A stretch of DNA of 64,000 nucleotides from Streptomyces parvulus (GCF_014648855.1 NZ_BMRX01000001.1:248001-312000), one strand, 5' to 3'. Positions 48,957 to 57,749 are shown, counted from the first letter of the stretch. Translations and numbers: made by a program. Notes: generated from the letters alone by a model not told the origin.

Positions 48957-50302
48957 CGGGCCATCTCCCGCTGCTCGTGCTCCTGCCGCGCACCCACGAC
49001 GGGTGCGGGCGCGGTGACGCGGAGGCGGTCCGCGCGGTGGTGGTCGACGTCGAGGACGTCGAGGCGCCAGCCGTCCAGGTCGACGACGTCGCCCTTGACG
49101 GGGATGCGGGTGAGCCGGGTGGCGACCAGGCCGGCCAGGGTCTCGTACGGGCCCTCCGGCGCGGTCAGGCCGATGCGCTCCAGGTGGTCCAGGCGCAGCG
49201 AGCCGTCGGCCTCCCAGGCGGCGCGGCCGTCGGGGTCCGCGGGGGCGGGCAGCAGATCCGGTATCTCGACCGGGTCGTGCTCGTCGCGCACCTCGCCGAC
49301 GACCTCCTCGACGATGTCCTCGACGGTCGCCACGCCCGCCGTACCGCCGTACTCGTCGATGACGACGGCCATCGTCCGGGCCCGGCGCATGCGCTCCAGG
49401 AGGCGGTCGGCGGGCAGGCTGTCCGGCACCAGGAGCGGCGCCGCGGCCAGCTCGGTGACGGGGGTGGTGGCCCGGCGCTCCGGCTCCAGGGCCAGTACGT
49501 CGCGGATGTGCACGGTGCCGATGACCTCGTCGAGGCTGTCCCGGTAGACGGGGAAGCGGGAGAGGCCGGTGGCGTGGCTCAGGTTCGCGGCGTCGGCGGC
49601 GGTGGCGTGTGCCTCCAGGGCCTTGACGTCCACGCGCGGCGTCATGACGTTCTCCGCGGTCAGCTCGCCCAGGTGCAGGGTGCGGACGAAGAGCTCCGCC
49701 GAGTCGGCCTCCAGCGCGCCCTCGGCGGCCGAGTGCTGGGCCAGGGCGACCAGCTCCTCCGCGCTGCGGGCGGACGCCAGCTCCTCGGCCGGCTCCAGGC
49801 CGAAGCGGCGCACGAAGCGGTTGGCCGTGTCGTTCAGGTGCCGGATGAAGGGGCCGAAGGCGGTGGTGAAGCCGCGCTGAGGGCCCGCGACGACCTTGGC
49901 GACGGCCATCGGGCGGGAGATCGCCCAGTTCTTGGGGACCAGCTCGCCCACGACCATCAGGACGACGGTGGAGAGCACCACGCCGAGCAGCGTCGCCACC
50001 GTGGAGGACGCCGCGCCCAGGCCCATCGCCGTCAGCGGGCCGCGCAGCAGCACCGCGATGGACGGCTCGGCCAGCATGCCGATGACCAGCGAGGTCACCG
50101 TGATGCCCAGCTGGGCACCGGAGAGCTGGAGGGTCAGGGACCGGGCGGCCTTGAGGGCACCCTCGGCGCCGCGCTCGCCGGACTCGGCGGCACGCTCCAG
50201 GTCACCGCGTTCGACGGTGGTGAGGGAGAACTCGGCCGCGACGAAGAGCGCACAGGCCAGGGTGAGCAGGAGGGCCAGCAGGAGCAGCAGGACCTCGGTC
50301 AC
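48953..50302 (-). CDS. CNNM/HlyC-type membrane protein (DUF21 + CBS + CorC_HlyC), first gene of second pair
   Basis: A 449-residue protein: N-terminal helix VLLLLLALLLTLACALFVAA, SGAQLGITVTSLVIGMLAEP, MVVGELVPKNWAISRPMAVA, a CBS pair (about 205-330; LTAENVMTPRVDVKALEAHA, VIDEYGGTAGVATVEDIVEE) and a CorC_HlyC domain (about 345-430). The start is GTG at 50302. It precedes its shorter partner, as in the 12-14 kb pair. Confidence 0.85.
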   Translation of the reverse strand: MTEVLLLLLALLLTLACALFVAAEFSLTTVERGDLERAAESGERGAEGALKAARSLTLQLSGAQLGITVTSLVIGMLAEPSIAVLLRGPLTAMGLGAASSTVATLLGVVLSTVVLMVVGELVPKNWAISRPMAVAKVVAGPQRGFTTAFGPFIRHLNDTANRFVRRFGLEPAEELASARSAEELVALAQHSAAEGALEADSAELFVRTLHLGELTAENVMTPRVDVKALEAHATAADAANLSHATGLSRFPVYRDSLDEVIGTVHIRDVLALEPERRATTPVTELAAAPLLVPDSLPADRLLERMRRARTMAVVIDEYGGTAGVATVEDIVEEVVGEVRDEHDPVEIPDLLPAPADPDGRAAWEADGSLRLDHLERIGLTAPEGPYETLAGLVATRLTRIPVKGDVVDLDGWRLDVLDVDHHRADRLRVTAPAPVVGARQEHEQREMAR

Positions 50303-50497
50303 CGTGCCACCCCGCTTCCCTCACGCGTGTACGGGGGGACTGGCGGGCCGGCCGTGGCACAGCCGGTACTGGGAGGCTCCATTACGGAACGGGACTCCTT
50401 AACGGGGTCGGCGGGCGCCGTACCAGCCGGCGCCCGAGGTTTTCCCTCACATGGTAAAGGACCTGCAAAGAGAAGGGGAGTGCTCGCGCACCCGCGC

Positions 50498-50515
50498 TTC
50501 TACTCGCCTGTAGAG
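50498..50515. promoter_or_regulatory. TTCTAC-N6-GTAGAG site 1 upstream of tatA-like gene
   Basis: TTCTACTCGCCTGTAGAG differs from the spo0M-upstream site at two of 18 positions. Centre about 98 bases before the tatA-like start. Confidence 0.55.
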
Positions 50516-50554
50516 AACTGCGCGCGGGCCGCCGTTGTTCCGGGCCCTGGTAAC

Positions 50555-50572
50555 TTCTACACGAGCGTAGAG
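50555..50572. promoter_or_regulatory. TTCTAC-N6-GTAGAG site 2 upstream of tatA-like gene
   Basis: TTCTACACGAGCGTAGAG, 57 bases (between five and six helical turns) from site 1 and 33 bases before the tatA-like start codon, close to where a promoter would be. Confidence 0.55.
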
Positions 50573-50604
50573 GGACCACCGGAACCAGCGTAAGAAGGAG
50601 CGCC

Positions 50605-50844
50605 GTGTTCGGACTGAGCGAGCTGGCCGTCGTCCTGATCGTCGTCGCGGTCGTCGTCGCCGCCCGGAAGCTCCCGGAGCTGACCCGGTCGGCGGGCAGG
50701 TCCGCCCGCATCCTGAAGTCCGAGGCCCGCGCGATGAAGGACGAGGAGCGGACGCCGCCCGGCGAGCCGGCGGCACCGCGGATCATCCAGGGGGAGACCG
50801 TCGACCGCGGCGACGGCGGCACTGGCGCCACGCCCCGCGGCTGA
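50605..50844 (+). CDS. TatA/TatE-family twin-arginine translocase-like protein
   Basis: A 79-residue protein: N-terminal hydrophobic helix FGLSELAVVLIVVAVVVAAR with the F-G-x-x-E start typical of TatA, a KLPELTRSAGRSARILKSEA amphipathic helix and a polar tail. It is an additional tatA paralogue outside a tatABC operon. GTG at 50605 with AAGGAG upstream. The two palindromes in its leader suggest it is specifically regulated, perhaps together with spo0M. Confidence 0.88.
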   Translation: MFGLSELAVVLIVVAVVVAARKLPELTRSAGRSARILKSEARAMKDEERTPPGEPAAPRIIQGETVDRGDGGTGATPRG

Positions 50845-50856
50845 CCCCGCCCCGCC

Positions 50857-51552
50857 TCACGCCCCGGAGTCGCGGTCGCCGGGGCGGGTGCGGTGGGGGC
50901 CCAGTTCGCCCAGGACGCCGGCGAGTTCGGCGGCGGTGAGGGCGGGGGCCGGTAGGGGCGGCGCGGTCGGCGCGGCGCGCAGGCCGGCCAGGAACAGGGC
51001 GAGCGGGCGGCGCCAGGCGTCCGGCGCGGTCGCGGCGGTCAGCGCCGGGACCGCGCGGCCCAGCGCCGCGAGCCCGAACAGGACGTCCTCGGTGGTGACG
51101 TCGGCGCGCACGGTGCCCTCGTCCCGGCAGCGGACCAGCAGCGCGTCCACGGTCGCGCGGTTGTGCTCGTGGACGGCCTCCAGGCTGTCCACGCCCCGCA
51201 GCCGCGTGGTCATCAGGTCGTTGGAGCCGCGGTCGGCGGCCAGCGCCGCGAAGACGGCGTCGAGGTATCCGGTGAGGCCCGCCCAGGCGTCCGTGGCGCT
51301 CCGGGCCCGCTCGCCGGCCTCCATCGTGCCGGTGAGCGAGTCCCGGAACACGGCGTCCACGAGATCCCCCCGCGCGGGGAAGTGGCGGTAGAGCGTCGCG
51401 TTGCCGACGCCCGCCCGGCGCGCGATCACGTCCAGCGGTGCGTCGAGACCCTGCTCGGTGAACACCTCGTGGGCCGCCTCAAGCAGCAGCTCCCGGTTGC
51501 GTCGCGCGTCGCGCCGCTGCCGGGGCGCCGCGCCGCGTGCGCCGACGGTCAT
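50857..51552 (-). CDS. TetR family transcriptional regulator
   Basis: A 231-residue regulator. The N-terminal HTH is NRELLLEAAHEVFTEQGLDA, PLDVIARRAGVGNATLYRHF, followed by a helical ligand domain of SACE_7040/QacR-like length. It is divergent from the cytochrome P450 gene; two identical palindromes lie between them. It most likely represses the P450 gene and itself until a small molecule binds. ATG at 51552. Confidence 0.92.
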   Translation of the reverse strand: MTVGARGAAPRQRRDARRNRELLLEAAHEVFTEQGLDAPLDVIARRAGVGNATLYRHFPARGDLVDAVFRDSLTGTMEAGERARSATDAWAGLTGYLDAVFAALAADRGSNDLMTTRLRGVDSLEAVHEHNRATVDALLVRCRDEGTVRADVTTEDVLFGLAALGRAVPALTAATAPDAWRRPLALFLAGLRAAPTAPPLPAPALTAAELAGVLGELGPHRTRPGDRDSGA

Positions 51553-51576
51553 CCTCGCCCTCCGCGTCGTACGAAC

Positions 51577-51592
51577 CGGGGAGTGCTCCCCG
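51577..51592. promoter_or_regulatory. TetR operator copy 1
   Basis: CGGGGAGTGCTCCCCG is a palindrome interrupted only by the central TG; the bases before it (ACGAACC) also match copy 2. It lies 25 bases before the TetR start codon. Confidence 0.75.
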
Positions 51593-51628
51593 TGCCATCG
51601 GCGCCGATGCTATCGTCGAGCGACGAAA

Positions 51629-51644
51629 CGGGGAGTGCTCCCCG
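51629..51644. promoter_or_regulatory. TetR operator copy 2
   Basis: A second exact CGGGGAGTGCTCCCCG, centre-to-centre 52 bases from copy 1 (five helical turns), so two dimers would bind the same face of the DNA. It lies 88 bases before the P450 start. Confidence 0.75.
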
Positions 51645-51731
51645 CTTACCGTGTTCGTGCGCCGCTTGTGTTCGTCCGTTCGCGCTCCCGCCCCCCGTCT
51701 GCGCTCCCCGTCCCGCCCTCCAGGAGGCTCC

Positions 51732-52871
51732 ATGGCCGCGCACACCCCAGAGGAAGTGGCCGCCCTCCGGGCCACCGGCGCCGTCCACCGGGTGTCCGTG
51801 CCGGGGAGCGGGGAGAGCTGGCTGGTCGTGTCGCGCGACGCGGCGCGGGTCGCGCTCACCGACCCGCGGCTGCGCAACGACATCCGGCACTCGGCGTCCT
51901 GGGACACCGACGGCGGGCACGCCCTCGGCAGCAACATGCTCCAGAGCGACCCGCCCCAGCACACCCGGCTGCGCCGGCTGGTGGCCGCTCACTTCACCCC
52001 CGCACGGACCGCCGCCCTGCGCCCCCGCGTCGAGCACCTCGCCGGCGCACTCCTGGACGCGCTGCCGAACCCCGGCACGGCGGACCTGGTCGCCCGCTAC
52101 GCGCTGCCCCTCCCGGTGACCGTGATCTGCGAAGTCCTCGGCGTGCCCGGCACCGCCCGACCGGCCTTCCACACCTGGTCGAACGAGCTGGTGACGCCCA
52201 CCTCGCCCGAGGCGGCGGCGACCGCGGCCGATGCCCTGACCGGCTACCTCACCGACCTGACCGGCGAGAAGCGCGCCGCCCCGGACGGCACCCTCCTCAG
52301 CGACCTGACCGAGGCCGCGGACACCGGCGCGCTCACCCCCGACGAACTCCTCGGCATGGCCTTCCTGATCCTGGTCGCCGGGCACGAGACGACCGTCCAT
52401 CTGATCTCCGCCACCGTCCACAGCCTCCTCAGCCACCCCGAGCAGCTCGCCCGCGTGCGCGCCGAGCCGGACCTGGCGGCGCGGGCCGTGGAGGAGTCGC
52501 TGCGGTTCGACTCCCCCGTGCACAGCACGGCGTTCCGCTTCGCCGCCGAGCCGCTGGAACTGGCGGGCACCCCGATCGCGGCCGGCGACGCGGTCCTCGT
52601 CTCCCTCGCCGCCGCCTCCCGCGACCCCCGCCACTTCCCCGGCCCCGACCGCTTCGACGCCGGCCGCGCTCCCGGCGGCCACCTGGGCTTCGGCCACGGT
52701 CTCCACCACTGCCTGGGCGCCCCGCTGGCCCGGCTGGAGGCCACCGTCGCCGTACGACTGCTGCTGGAGCGCTGCCCCGCGCTCGCGTTCGCCACCGACC
52801 CGGCGACGCTCACCCGGCGCACCGGCACCCTGCTGCACGGCCTGGCCGAACTGCCGCTGCGCCTGGGCTGA
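51732..52871 (+). CDS. Cytochrome P450
   Basis: A 379-residue P450, typical for soluble bacterial forms: I-helix A216-G-H-E-T-T with the oxygen-activating Thr, E255-S-L-R258 and the heme-binding loop FGHGLHHCLGA with C327. DPPQHTRLRRLVAAHFTP is the C-helix. ATG at 51732 with AGGAGG five bases upstream. No ferredoxin gene is adjacent, so electrons come from general partners. Probably induced through the divergent TetR; a detoxification or specialised-metabolite hydroxylation role is possible. Confidence 0.93.
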   Translation: MAAHTPEEVAALRATGAVHRVSVPGSGESWLVVSRDAARVALTDPRLRNDIRHSASWDTDGGHALGSNMLQSDPPQHTRLRRLVAAHFTPARTAALRPRVEHLAGALLDALPNPGTADLVARYALPLPVTVICEVLGVPGTARPAFHTWSNELVTPTSPEAAATAADALTGYLTDLTGEKRAAPDGTLLSDLTEAADTGALTPDELLGMAFLILVAGHETTVHLISATVHSLLSHPEQLARVRAEPDLAARAVEESLRFDSPVHSTAFRFAAEPLELAGTPIAAGDAVLVSLAAASRDPRHFPGPDRFDAGRAPGGHLGFGHGLHHCLGAPLARLEATVAVRLLLERCPALAFATDPATLTRRTGTLLHGLAELPLRLG

Positions 52872-52872
52872 T

Positions 52873-52889
52873 CCGCCCGCCCGGGGCGG
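52873..52889. terminator. Short terminator hairpin between P450 and PBP genes
   Basis: CCGCCC-N5-GGGCGG forms a 6-bp G+C stem just after the P450 stop, between convergent genes. Confidence 0.4.
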
Positions 52890-52898
52890 CCGCGACCG

Positions 52899-54533
52899 TC
52901 AGGAGGGGTCCTCCGGTACGGCGGACAGCAGGCTGTGCACGACCGGCCCCGCGGAGCCGCCGCCGGTGACGCCCTCCTCGACGACCACGGCGACGGCGAC
53001 GTTGCCGCGGTGGGCGACGAGCCAGCCGTTGTTGTCCTGGTCCTCGGAGACCTCGGCGGTGCCGGTCTTGGCGCCGACCTCGCCCGGCAGGTCGGCCAGG
53101 CCGCGGGCGGTGCCGTCGGTGACGGTGTCCCGCATCAGCCCGCGCAGCTGGGTGACGACCTCGCGGGGGAGCGGTTCGGTGCGGGTGCCGTTCTCGTTGC
53201 CCGCGGTGACGGACGGCTGGTGGAACTCGCCCGAGACCGCGGTCGCCGTCACGGACGCCATGATCAGGGGGTTGGCCTGGATGCGGCCCTGCCCGATCAT
53301 CGACGCGGCCTTCTCGGTCTGGTCCTTGGGGACCGGCACCGAGCCGTCGTACGTCGGGATGCCGACGTGCCACTCCTGGCCGACCCCGAAGTAGGTGCGG
53401 GCCACCTCGCCCAGCTCCGCGTCGTCGAGCTTGCCGCGCAGGCTGATGAAGGCCGTGTTGCACGACTCCATGAAGTCCTTGCGGAAGGTGGCGCCCGGGT
53501 GCTCCGACGTCTCGACGTTGTGGAACTCCTTGCCGACCGTCAGGTACTTGGGGCAGTCCACGACGTCGTCCGGTTTCACCGCGCCCTTGAGCAGCAGGGC
53601 GCTGCTGGTGACGATCTTCCAGGTGGAGCCGGGGGCGTAGGTGCCGGAGGCGGCGCGGTTGAAGCCGGTGGAAGGGGAGTTGGCGAGGGCCAGGACCTCG
53701 CCGTTGTCCACGCGCAGGGCGACGAGCGCGGCGTTCTTGCCGTCGGCCTTCGCGAGGGCCTCCTCGGCGGCGGACTGCCAGCGGGCGTCCAGGGTGGTGC
53801 GCACCGGCTGGTCCGCCGTGGCCGGGTCGGGCTTCTCACCGAAGGACGCCTCGGTGCGCACGGCCTCGCCGCTGGCCCGGTCGACCAGCTCGACCGCACC
53901 GCGCGGACCGCCGCCCGCGTCGCCGGCGAGCCGGCCCAGGAGCGGTGCCAGGGAGGGGTACCGGCCGCCGTTGAGGGAGGTGCCCTCGCGGTCGGTGACC
54001 TTCGGCGCGGCGGTCTCCTCGCGCTCCAGCCGGAACTTCTCGGTGTCGCTGAGCCTCGGATGCACCAGGGAGAGCCGCCAGTCCACCTTCCAGTCGCCGT
54101 TCTCCTGCTCCCGCAGCGGCAGCCGCGACTCGTAAGTCCAGGTGCCGAGACCGCTGATCGGCATCCGCGCGGTGAACGGCACGCCGAGGGTGCCGTCCTC
54201 GGCCTCCTCCGCCTCCTTCGCCGCCGTCAGCTTCGGCTTCTCGATGTCCAGCCCGGCCGTGAAGCTCTGGAGCACCTCCTCGGCCGTACCGGGTCTGGTG
54301 GTGCGGCCGGCCGCGCTCGGCAGGCGCCCGGCGGACCAGTCGGCGAGGAACGCCCGCGCCTGTTCCATCGCGGCGGGGTCCGGGCCGTCGTCGCCGCGCG
54401 CGAAGGGACCGAGCCCGGCGGCGTACGAGCCGCCCGCGGCGATCGCGAGCACGACCCCGACCGCGGCTACGGCCCGCACGCCGTTGCGGGGGCCGCGGCG
54501 GCGGGGGGAGGTGAGGTAGGAGGGTTCGGACAT
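52899..54533 (-). CDS. Penicillin-binding protein (class B, transpeptidase; MecA-N-like domain)
   Basis: A 544-residue membrane-anchored transpeptidase. One helix (about 19-40), an NTF2-like MecA N-terminal domain (about 52-170), then the transpeptidase with S303-T-W-K306, S357-C-N359 and K489-T-G. All three active-site motifs are intact. It cross-links peptidoglycan peptides outside the membrane. ATG at 54533. It is not beside a FtsW/RodA gene, so it is more likely accessory or sporulation-related than the division PBP3. Confidence 0.92.
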   Translation of the reverse strand: MSEPSYLTSPRRRGPRNGVRAVAAVGVVLAIAAGGSYAAGLGPFARGDDGPDPAAMEQARAFLADWSAGRLPSAAGRTTRPGTAEEVLQSFTAGLDIEKPKLTAAKEAEEAEDGTLGVPFTARMPISGLGTWTYESRLPLREQENGDWKVDWRLSLVHPRLSDTEKFRLEREETAAPKVTDREGTSLNGGRYPSLAPLLGRLAGDAGGGPRGAVELVDRASGEAVRTEASFGEKPDPATADQPVRTTLDARWQSAAEEALAKADGKNAALVALRVDNGEVLALANSPSTGFNRAASGTYAPGSTWKIVTSSALLLKGAVKPDDVVDCPKYLTVGKEFHNVETSEHPGATFRKDFMESCNTAFISLRGKLDDAELGEVARTYFGVGQEWHVGIPTYDGSVPVPKDQTEKAASMIGQGRIQANPLIMASVTATAVSGEFHQPSVTAGNENGTRTEPLPREVVTQLRGLMRDTVTDGTARGLADLPGEVGAKTGTAEVSEDQDNNGWLVAHRGNVAVAVVVEEGVTGGGSAGPVVHSLLSAVPEDPS

Positions 54534-54836
54534 CGGGATCTCCTGTACGTCGGTGGCGTCGGGGCGGTGCGGGCCGGGGGCTGGTGGGCGGGGGCTCTGG
54601 TGAGCGGGGGGGCGGTGGGCCCGGCGGCGGACCGTGGGCCTGGCGGCGGCCGGGGGGCCGGGGGAACCGGTAGCGGACGGTGGGGCCGGCGGCGGCCGGG
54701 CCGGGGCGATGGACCCGGTGCGGCCGGTGCTCCTCGCGGAGGCTGGTGCGCCTGCCGACGGCCGGTGGCGGCCGGCGTTCCGGATCGTCGGCGCGGGTGC
54801 CGGCGGCGCGGGCGGCCGGTCAGCCGGCGCGGCCGG
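54534..54836. other. 303-base G-rich intergenic region
   Basis: No gene is visible. The plus strand is densely G-run rich (for example GGGGGCTGGTGGGCGGGGGC near 54575), with repeated GGTGGG and GGCGGCGG units through 54840. Such runs could form G-quadruplex on this strand, or arise by slippage. The PBP promoter must lie near 54534-54600. Confidence 0.6.
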
Positions 54837-55826
54837 TCAGCCGGCGGGGCCGGTGAAGAAGTCGAGGATCGCGGCGGTGGCGTCCAGGTCCTTGCTGACG
54901 GGGCCGAACCCGTCGGGCGGGGCGACGGCCGTGCCCGGCCAGGTGTGGCCGGCGTCGTGGACGACGAGGAGGCGCACGGCGTCGCCGTCCCCGCCGTCCC
55001 CCGCCCGCCAGACGGTCTCGTCGTAGCCCTTGCGCGCCCGGGTGACCGGGGCGCCCGCTCCCCCGGCGTCCGCGAACGCCTCGGCGGTGTCCCGCGCCGA
55101 CAGGCTCGGCAGGATCGGCTCCTCGGGGTCCGGCGGCGGGGAGGGCAGGCCGGCCAGGGGGCGTACGGGGTCGTCGGCGCCGTAGACGACCATGACGGGG
55201 ACGGGCCCGGTGGGCTTCACCGCGGCGTCGCCGGCGGTCAGCTGGCCGGAGACCGAGGCCGCCCCGGCGATCAGGGCGGGGCGTTCGGCGGCCATGCGCA
55301 GGGCCATGGAGCCGCCGTTGGAGAACCCGGCGACGTAGACCCGCCGGGGGTCGGCGCGCTCGGTGCGGACCAGGTGCCGGACCAGCGCCTCGGTGAAGCG
55401 CACGTCGAGGCCGGGGTCCGGGCGCGAGGCGGTGGCCCGGCTGCCCGCGCCCCAGCCCCGGTCCAGGCCCTCGGGGAAGGCCACCAGCATGCCGCGCCGC
55501 CCGGCGGCCCGTTGCAGCGCGCTCTTCTCCCGCAGGTCGGCGGCGCGCTCACCGCGGCCGTGGAAGGCGATGACCAGGGGCCTGCGGCCGTCGGCGGCGG
55601 GACGGTGCAGGAGGTAGCGGCGGTCGTGGCCGTCCACCGCGAGCCGCCCGCGGACCTCCGGCGGTGCGGTGCCCGCACCGCCGCCCGGGGACGCGCCGCT
55701 CGCGGGTGGCGCCGCCTCGGGCCGGTCTGAGTCGGCCGAGCAGCCGGCCAGCGGCAGCAGGAGGGCGAGGGCGAGCGCGGCGGGCCACCGGGCCGGGCGG
55801 GGTGCGAGGTCGCGGAAGGAGCGCAT
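54837..55826 (-). CDS. Secreted PHB-depolymerase-like (LpqC) esterase lipoprotein
   Basis: A 329-residue alpha/beta hydrolase. The signal ends in lipobox LAGC. The oxyanion/strand motif is LVIAFHGRGE, the nucleophile elbow GFSNGGSMAL, the acid in VYGADDPVRPL and the His in VHDAGHTWPG. This is the order of the LpqC/esterase_phb family, which cleaves feruloyl or polyhydroxybutyrate esters. ATG at 55826. It is divergent from the LysR gene, so LysR might also influence it. Confidence 0.87.
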   Translation of the reverse strand: MRSFRDLAPRPARWPAALALALLLPLAGCSADSDRPEAAPPASGASPGGGAGTAPPEVRGRLAVDGHDRRYLLHRPAADGRRPLVIAFHGRGERAADLREKSALQRAAGRRGMLVAFPEGLDRGWGAGSRATASRPDPGLDVRFTEALVRHLVRTERADPRRVYVAGFSNGGSMALRMAAERPALIAGAASVSGQLTAGDAAVKPTGPVPVMVVYGADDPVRPLAGLPSPPPDPEEPILPSLSARDTAEAFADAGGAGAPVTRARKGYDETVWRAGDGGDGDAVRLLVVHDAGHTWPGTAVAPPDGFGPVSKDLDATAAILDFFTGPAG

Positions 55827-55866
55827 GCCCCGAGGAGAGCAACACCGTCGGGCCCGTGTCCAAGAT

Positions 55867-55902
55867 TCATATGGATGTCGGATCGATCAATCCCCGATAT
55901 GA
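55867..55902. promoter_or_regulatory. Inverted repeat in the LysR/esterase divergent region
   Basis: TCATAT (55867) and ATATGA (55897) flank 24 bases containing GGATCGATCAATCC-like symmetry, ten bases before the LysR start. A/T-richness is striking here. It could be the LysR autoregulatory site and promoter. Confidence 0.4.
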
Positions 55903-55911
55903 TTACTGGTC

Positions 55912-56874
55912 GTGGACCTGGTGCGGCACCTGGAGTGCTTCGTGGCTGTTGCAGAAGAGTCACACTTCGGGCGTGCCGCGGCCCGGCTCGGCATGGCCCA
56001 GCCGCCCCTGTCGCAGCGCATCCAGCGGCTGGAGCGGGAGCTGGGCGTCCGGCTCTTCGAGCGCACCAGCCGCCAGGTGAGGATCACCGAGGCGGGCACG
56101 CTGCTCCTCGCCGAGGCCCGCGAACTGCTGACCCGCGCCGAGTCCCTGCGGGCCACCGCGCGCCGGGTCCGCGACGGCGAGACCGGTCTGCTGCGCGCCG
56201 CGCTGTCCCCCGACATCTCCGGCGAGACCGTCGCCGCCCTGCTCGCGGACTTCCGTCGCCGCCACGCCGGTCTGGAGCTGGAGCTGCACGAGCTGTCCAC
56301 CGCCCAGCAGCTCGCCGGGTTCGCCGCGCACGAGCTGGACGTCGGCCTGATCCACCACCCGTGCGACGTCACCGGCCTGGAACTGGGGCCGGTGCTCCGC
56401 CGCGACCTCGGCGTGCTGCTGCCGCGCGGCGCGGTCCCGGCGGACCGGGAGGAGGTGCCGCTGGCCGCGCTCACCGGCTACGACCTGGTCCTCTTCCCGC
56501 GCGCCGACGCCCCCGCGGTCTACGACGACCTGCTCACCGCGTGCGCCCGGGGCGGCTGGACGCCCGGTGCCGTACGGCACGGGCAGGGCGCCAGTTTCGT
56601 ACGCGGCCTGGTGCTGTCCTCCGGGGCCGTCGCCCTGTGCCCGCGCGACACGCGGCTGGTGACCCCCGGCGACCAGGACCTCGTCTGGCGGCCGCTGGCC
56701 GGGGCGGCGCCCGCCTGGCGGCACTCCGTGGCCTGGCCCAGGGGGCGCGGTGACTCCGCCGTCGCCGCCTTCACAGACGCGGCCACCCACGCCCTGCGCA
56801 CCACGGCCGGCGCCCACTCGGAGGCTCCCGCCCGGCCCCTGCACCTTCGCCCGGCATCGGAGTACTGGCTGTGA
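55912..56874 (+). CDS. LysR family transcriptional regulator
   Basis: A 320-residue LTTR: HTH LECFVAVAEESHFGRAAARL, GMAQPPLSQRIQRLERELGV, then the substrate-binding domain (about 90-300). GTG at 55912. The stop overlaps the start of a class A beta-lactamase-like gene (GTGA), so the regulator and target are co-transcribed. In AmpR/AmpC-type systems the two are divergent, so this order is unusual. The effector is unknown. Confidence 0.9.
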   Translation: MDLVRHLECFVAVAEESHFGRAAARLGMAQPPLSQRIQRLERELGVRLFERTSRQVRITEAGTLLLAEARELLTRAESLRATARRVRDGETGLLRAALSPDISGETVAALLADFRRRHAGLELELHELSTAQQLAGFAAHELDVGLIHHPCDVTGLELGPVLRRDLGVLLPRGAVPADREEVPLAALTGYDLVLFPRADAPAVYDDLLTACARGGWTPGAVRHGQGASFVRGLVLSSGAVALCPRDTRLVTPGDQDLVWRPLAGAAPAWRHSVAWPRGRGDSAVAAFTDAATHALRTTAGAHSEAPARPLHLRPASEYWL

Positions 56875-57749
56875 CCGACACCGTCACCCTGGCGCGCCTG
56901 GACGCCGCCTTCGCCGAGGCCGGGGTCACCGGGTGGCTGCACGCCGTGGACGTCGACTCCGGGGCGCAGGTGGAGGCCGGGGCGGACCAGGCGGTGTGCA
57001 CGGCCAGCGTCCACAAGGTGTGCGTGCTGGTGACGCTGCACGAGCGGGCCGCCGCGGGGGCGCTCGACCTCACGGAGCAGGTCGAGTGCCCGCCCGCCGG
57101 GCGCACCCCGGGGCCCACGGGGCTCTCGGCGATGCTGGACCCGGTCCGGATGTCGCTGCGCGACGCCGCGTTCTGGATGATGTCCGTCAGCGACAACACC
57201 GCGGCCGACCTGCTGCTGCGCCGGGTCGGACTGGACGCCGTCAACCGGACCGCCGAGCGGCTCGGGCTGACCCGGACCCGTGCGGTGTACGGCTTCGGCG
57301 AGATGCTGGCCACCATGCGGGAGGACACCGGCCCCGCCGGCGCGCAGGCGCTGACCGACCCGCACGTCATCACCCGGCTGCGCGCCCTCGACCCGGCCCG
57401 CACCAACCGCAGCACGCCCCGGGACATGACCCGGCTGCTCGCCGCGGTCTGGCGGGACGAGGCCTGCCCGCCCGAGTACGGGGCCGCCATGCGCCGGATC
57501 ATGGGCCTCCAGGTCTGGCCGCACCGCCTGGCCTCGGGCTTCCCCTTCGACGACGTCCACGTGGCCGGCAAGACCGGCAGCCTGCCGACCCTGCGCAACG
57601 AGGTCGGCGTCGTCGAGTACCCCGACGGGGGCCGCTACGCCGTCGCCGTCTTCACCCGCACCGCCCACACCGCCGCCACGCTCCCGGCCGCGGACGCGGT
57701 CATCGGCACGGCCGCCCGGATCGCGGTGGACGCGCTGCGGGCCCCGTGA
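56871..57749 (+). CDS. Class A beta-lactamase-like serine hydrolase without signal peptide
   Basis: A 292-residue penicillin-interacting hydrolase: S46-V-H-K49, S107-D-N109 and K234-T-G are present at class A spacing. A clear E-x-x-x-N omega-loop Glu166 equivalent is not certain (SAMLDP and GFGEMLATM are candidates). There is no signal peptide, so it would stay cytoplasmic and is unlikely to defend the wall; intracellular ester or amide hydrolysis is possible. Overlaps the LysR gene by four bases (GTGA). Confidence 0.82.
   Translation: MTDTVTLARLDAAFAEAGVTGWLHAVDVDSGAQVEAGADQAVCTASVHKVCVLVTLHERAAAGALDLTEQVECPPAGRTPGPTGLSAMLDPVRMSLRDAAFWMMSVSDNTAADLLLRRVGLDAVNRTAERLGLTRTRAVYGFGEMLATMREDTGPAGAQALTDPHVITRLRALDPARTNRSTPRDMTRLLAAVWRDEACPPEYGAAMRRIMGLQVWPHRLASGFPFDDVHVAGKTGSLPTLRNEVGVVEYPDGGRYAVAVFTRTAHTAATLPAADAVIGTAARIAVDALRAP

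Larger units (their letters stand above)
50303..50604. other. 302-base intergenic region with two regulatory palindromes
   Basis: No gene is visible. The left part should contain the promoter of the minus-strand CNNM pair. The right part carries two copies of the TTCTAC-N6-GTAGAG site and ends at the AAGGAG ribosome site of the tatA-like gene. Confidence 0.6.

Noticed and set aside
51577..51644. Duplicated palindromes as terminators
   Set aside because: They are in a divergent promoter region before two start codons and lack T-runs; operators fit better.
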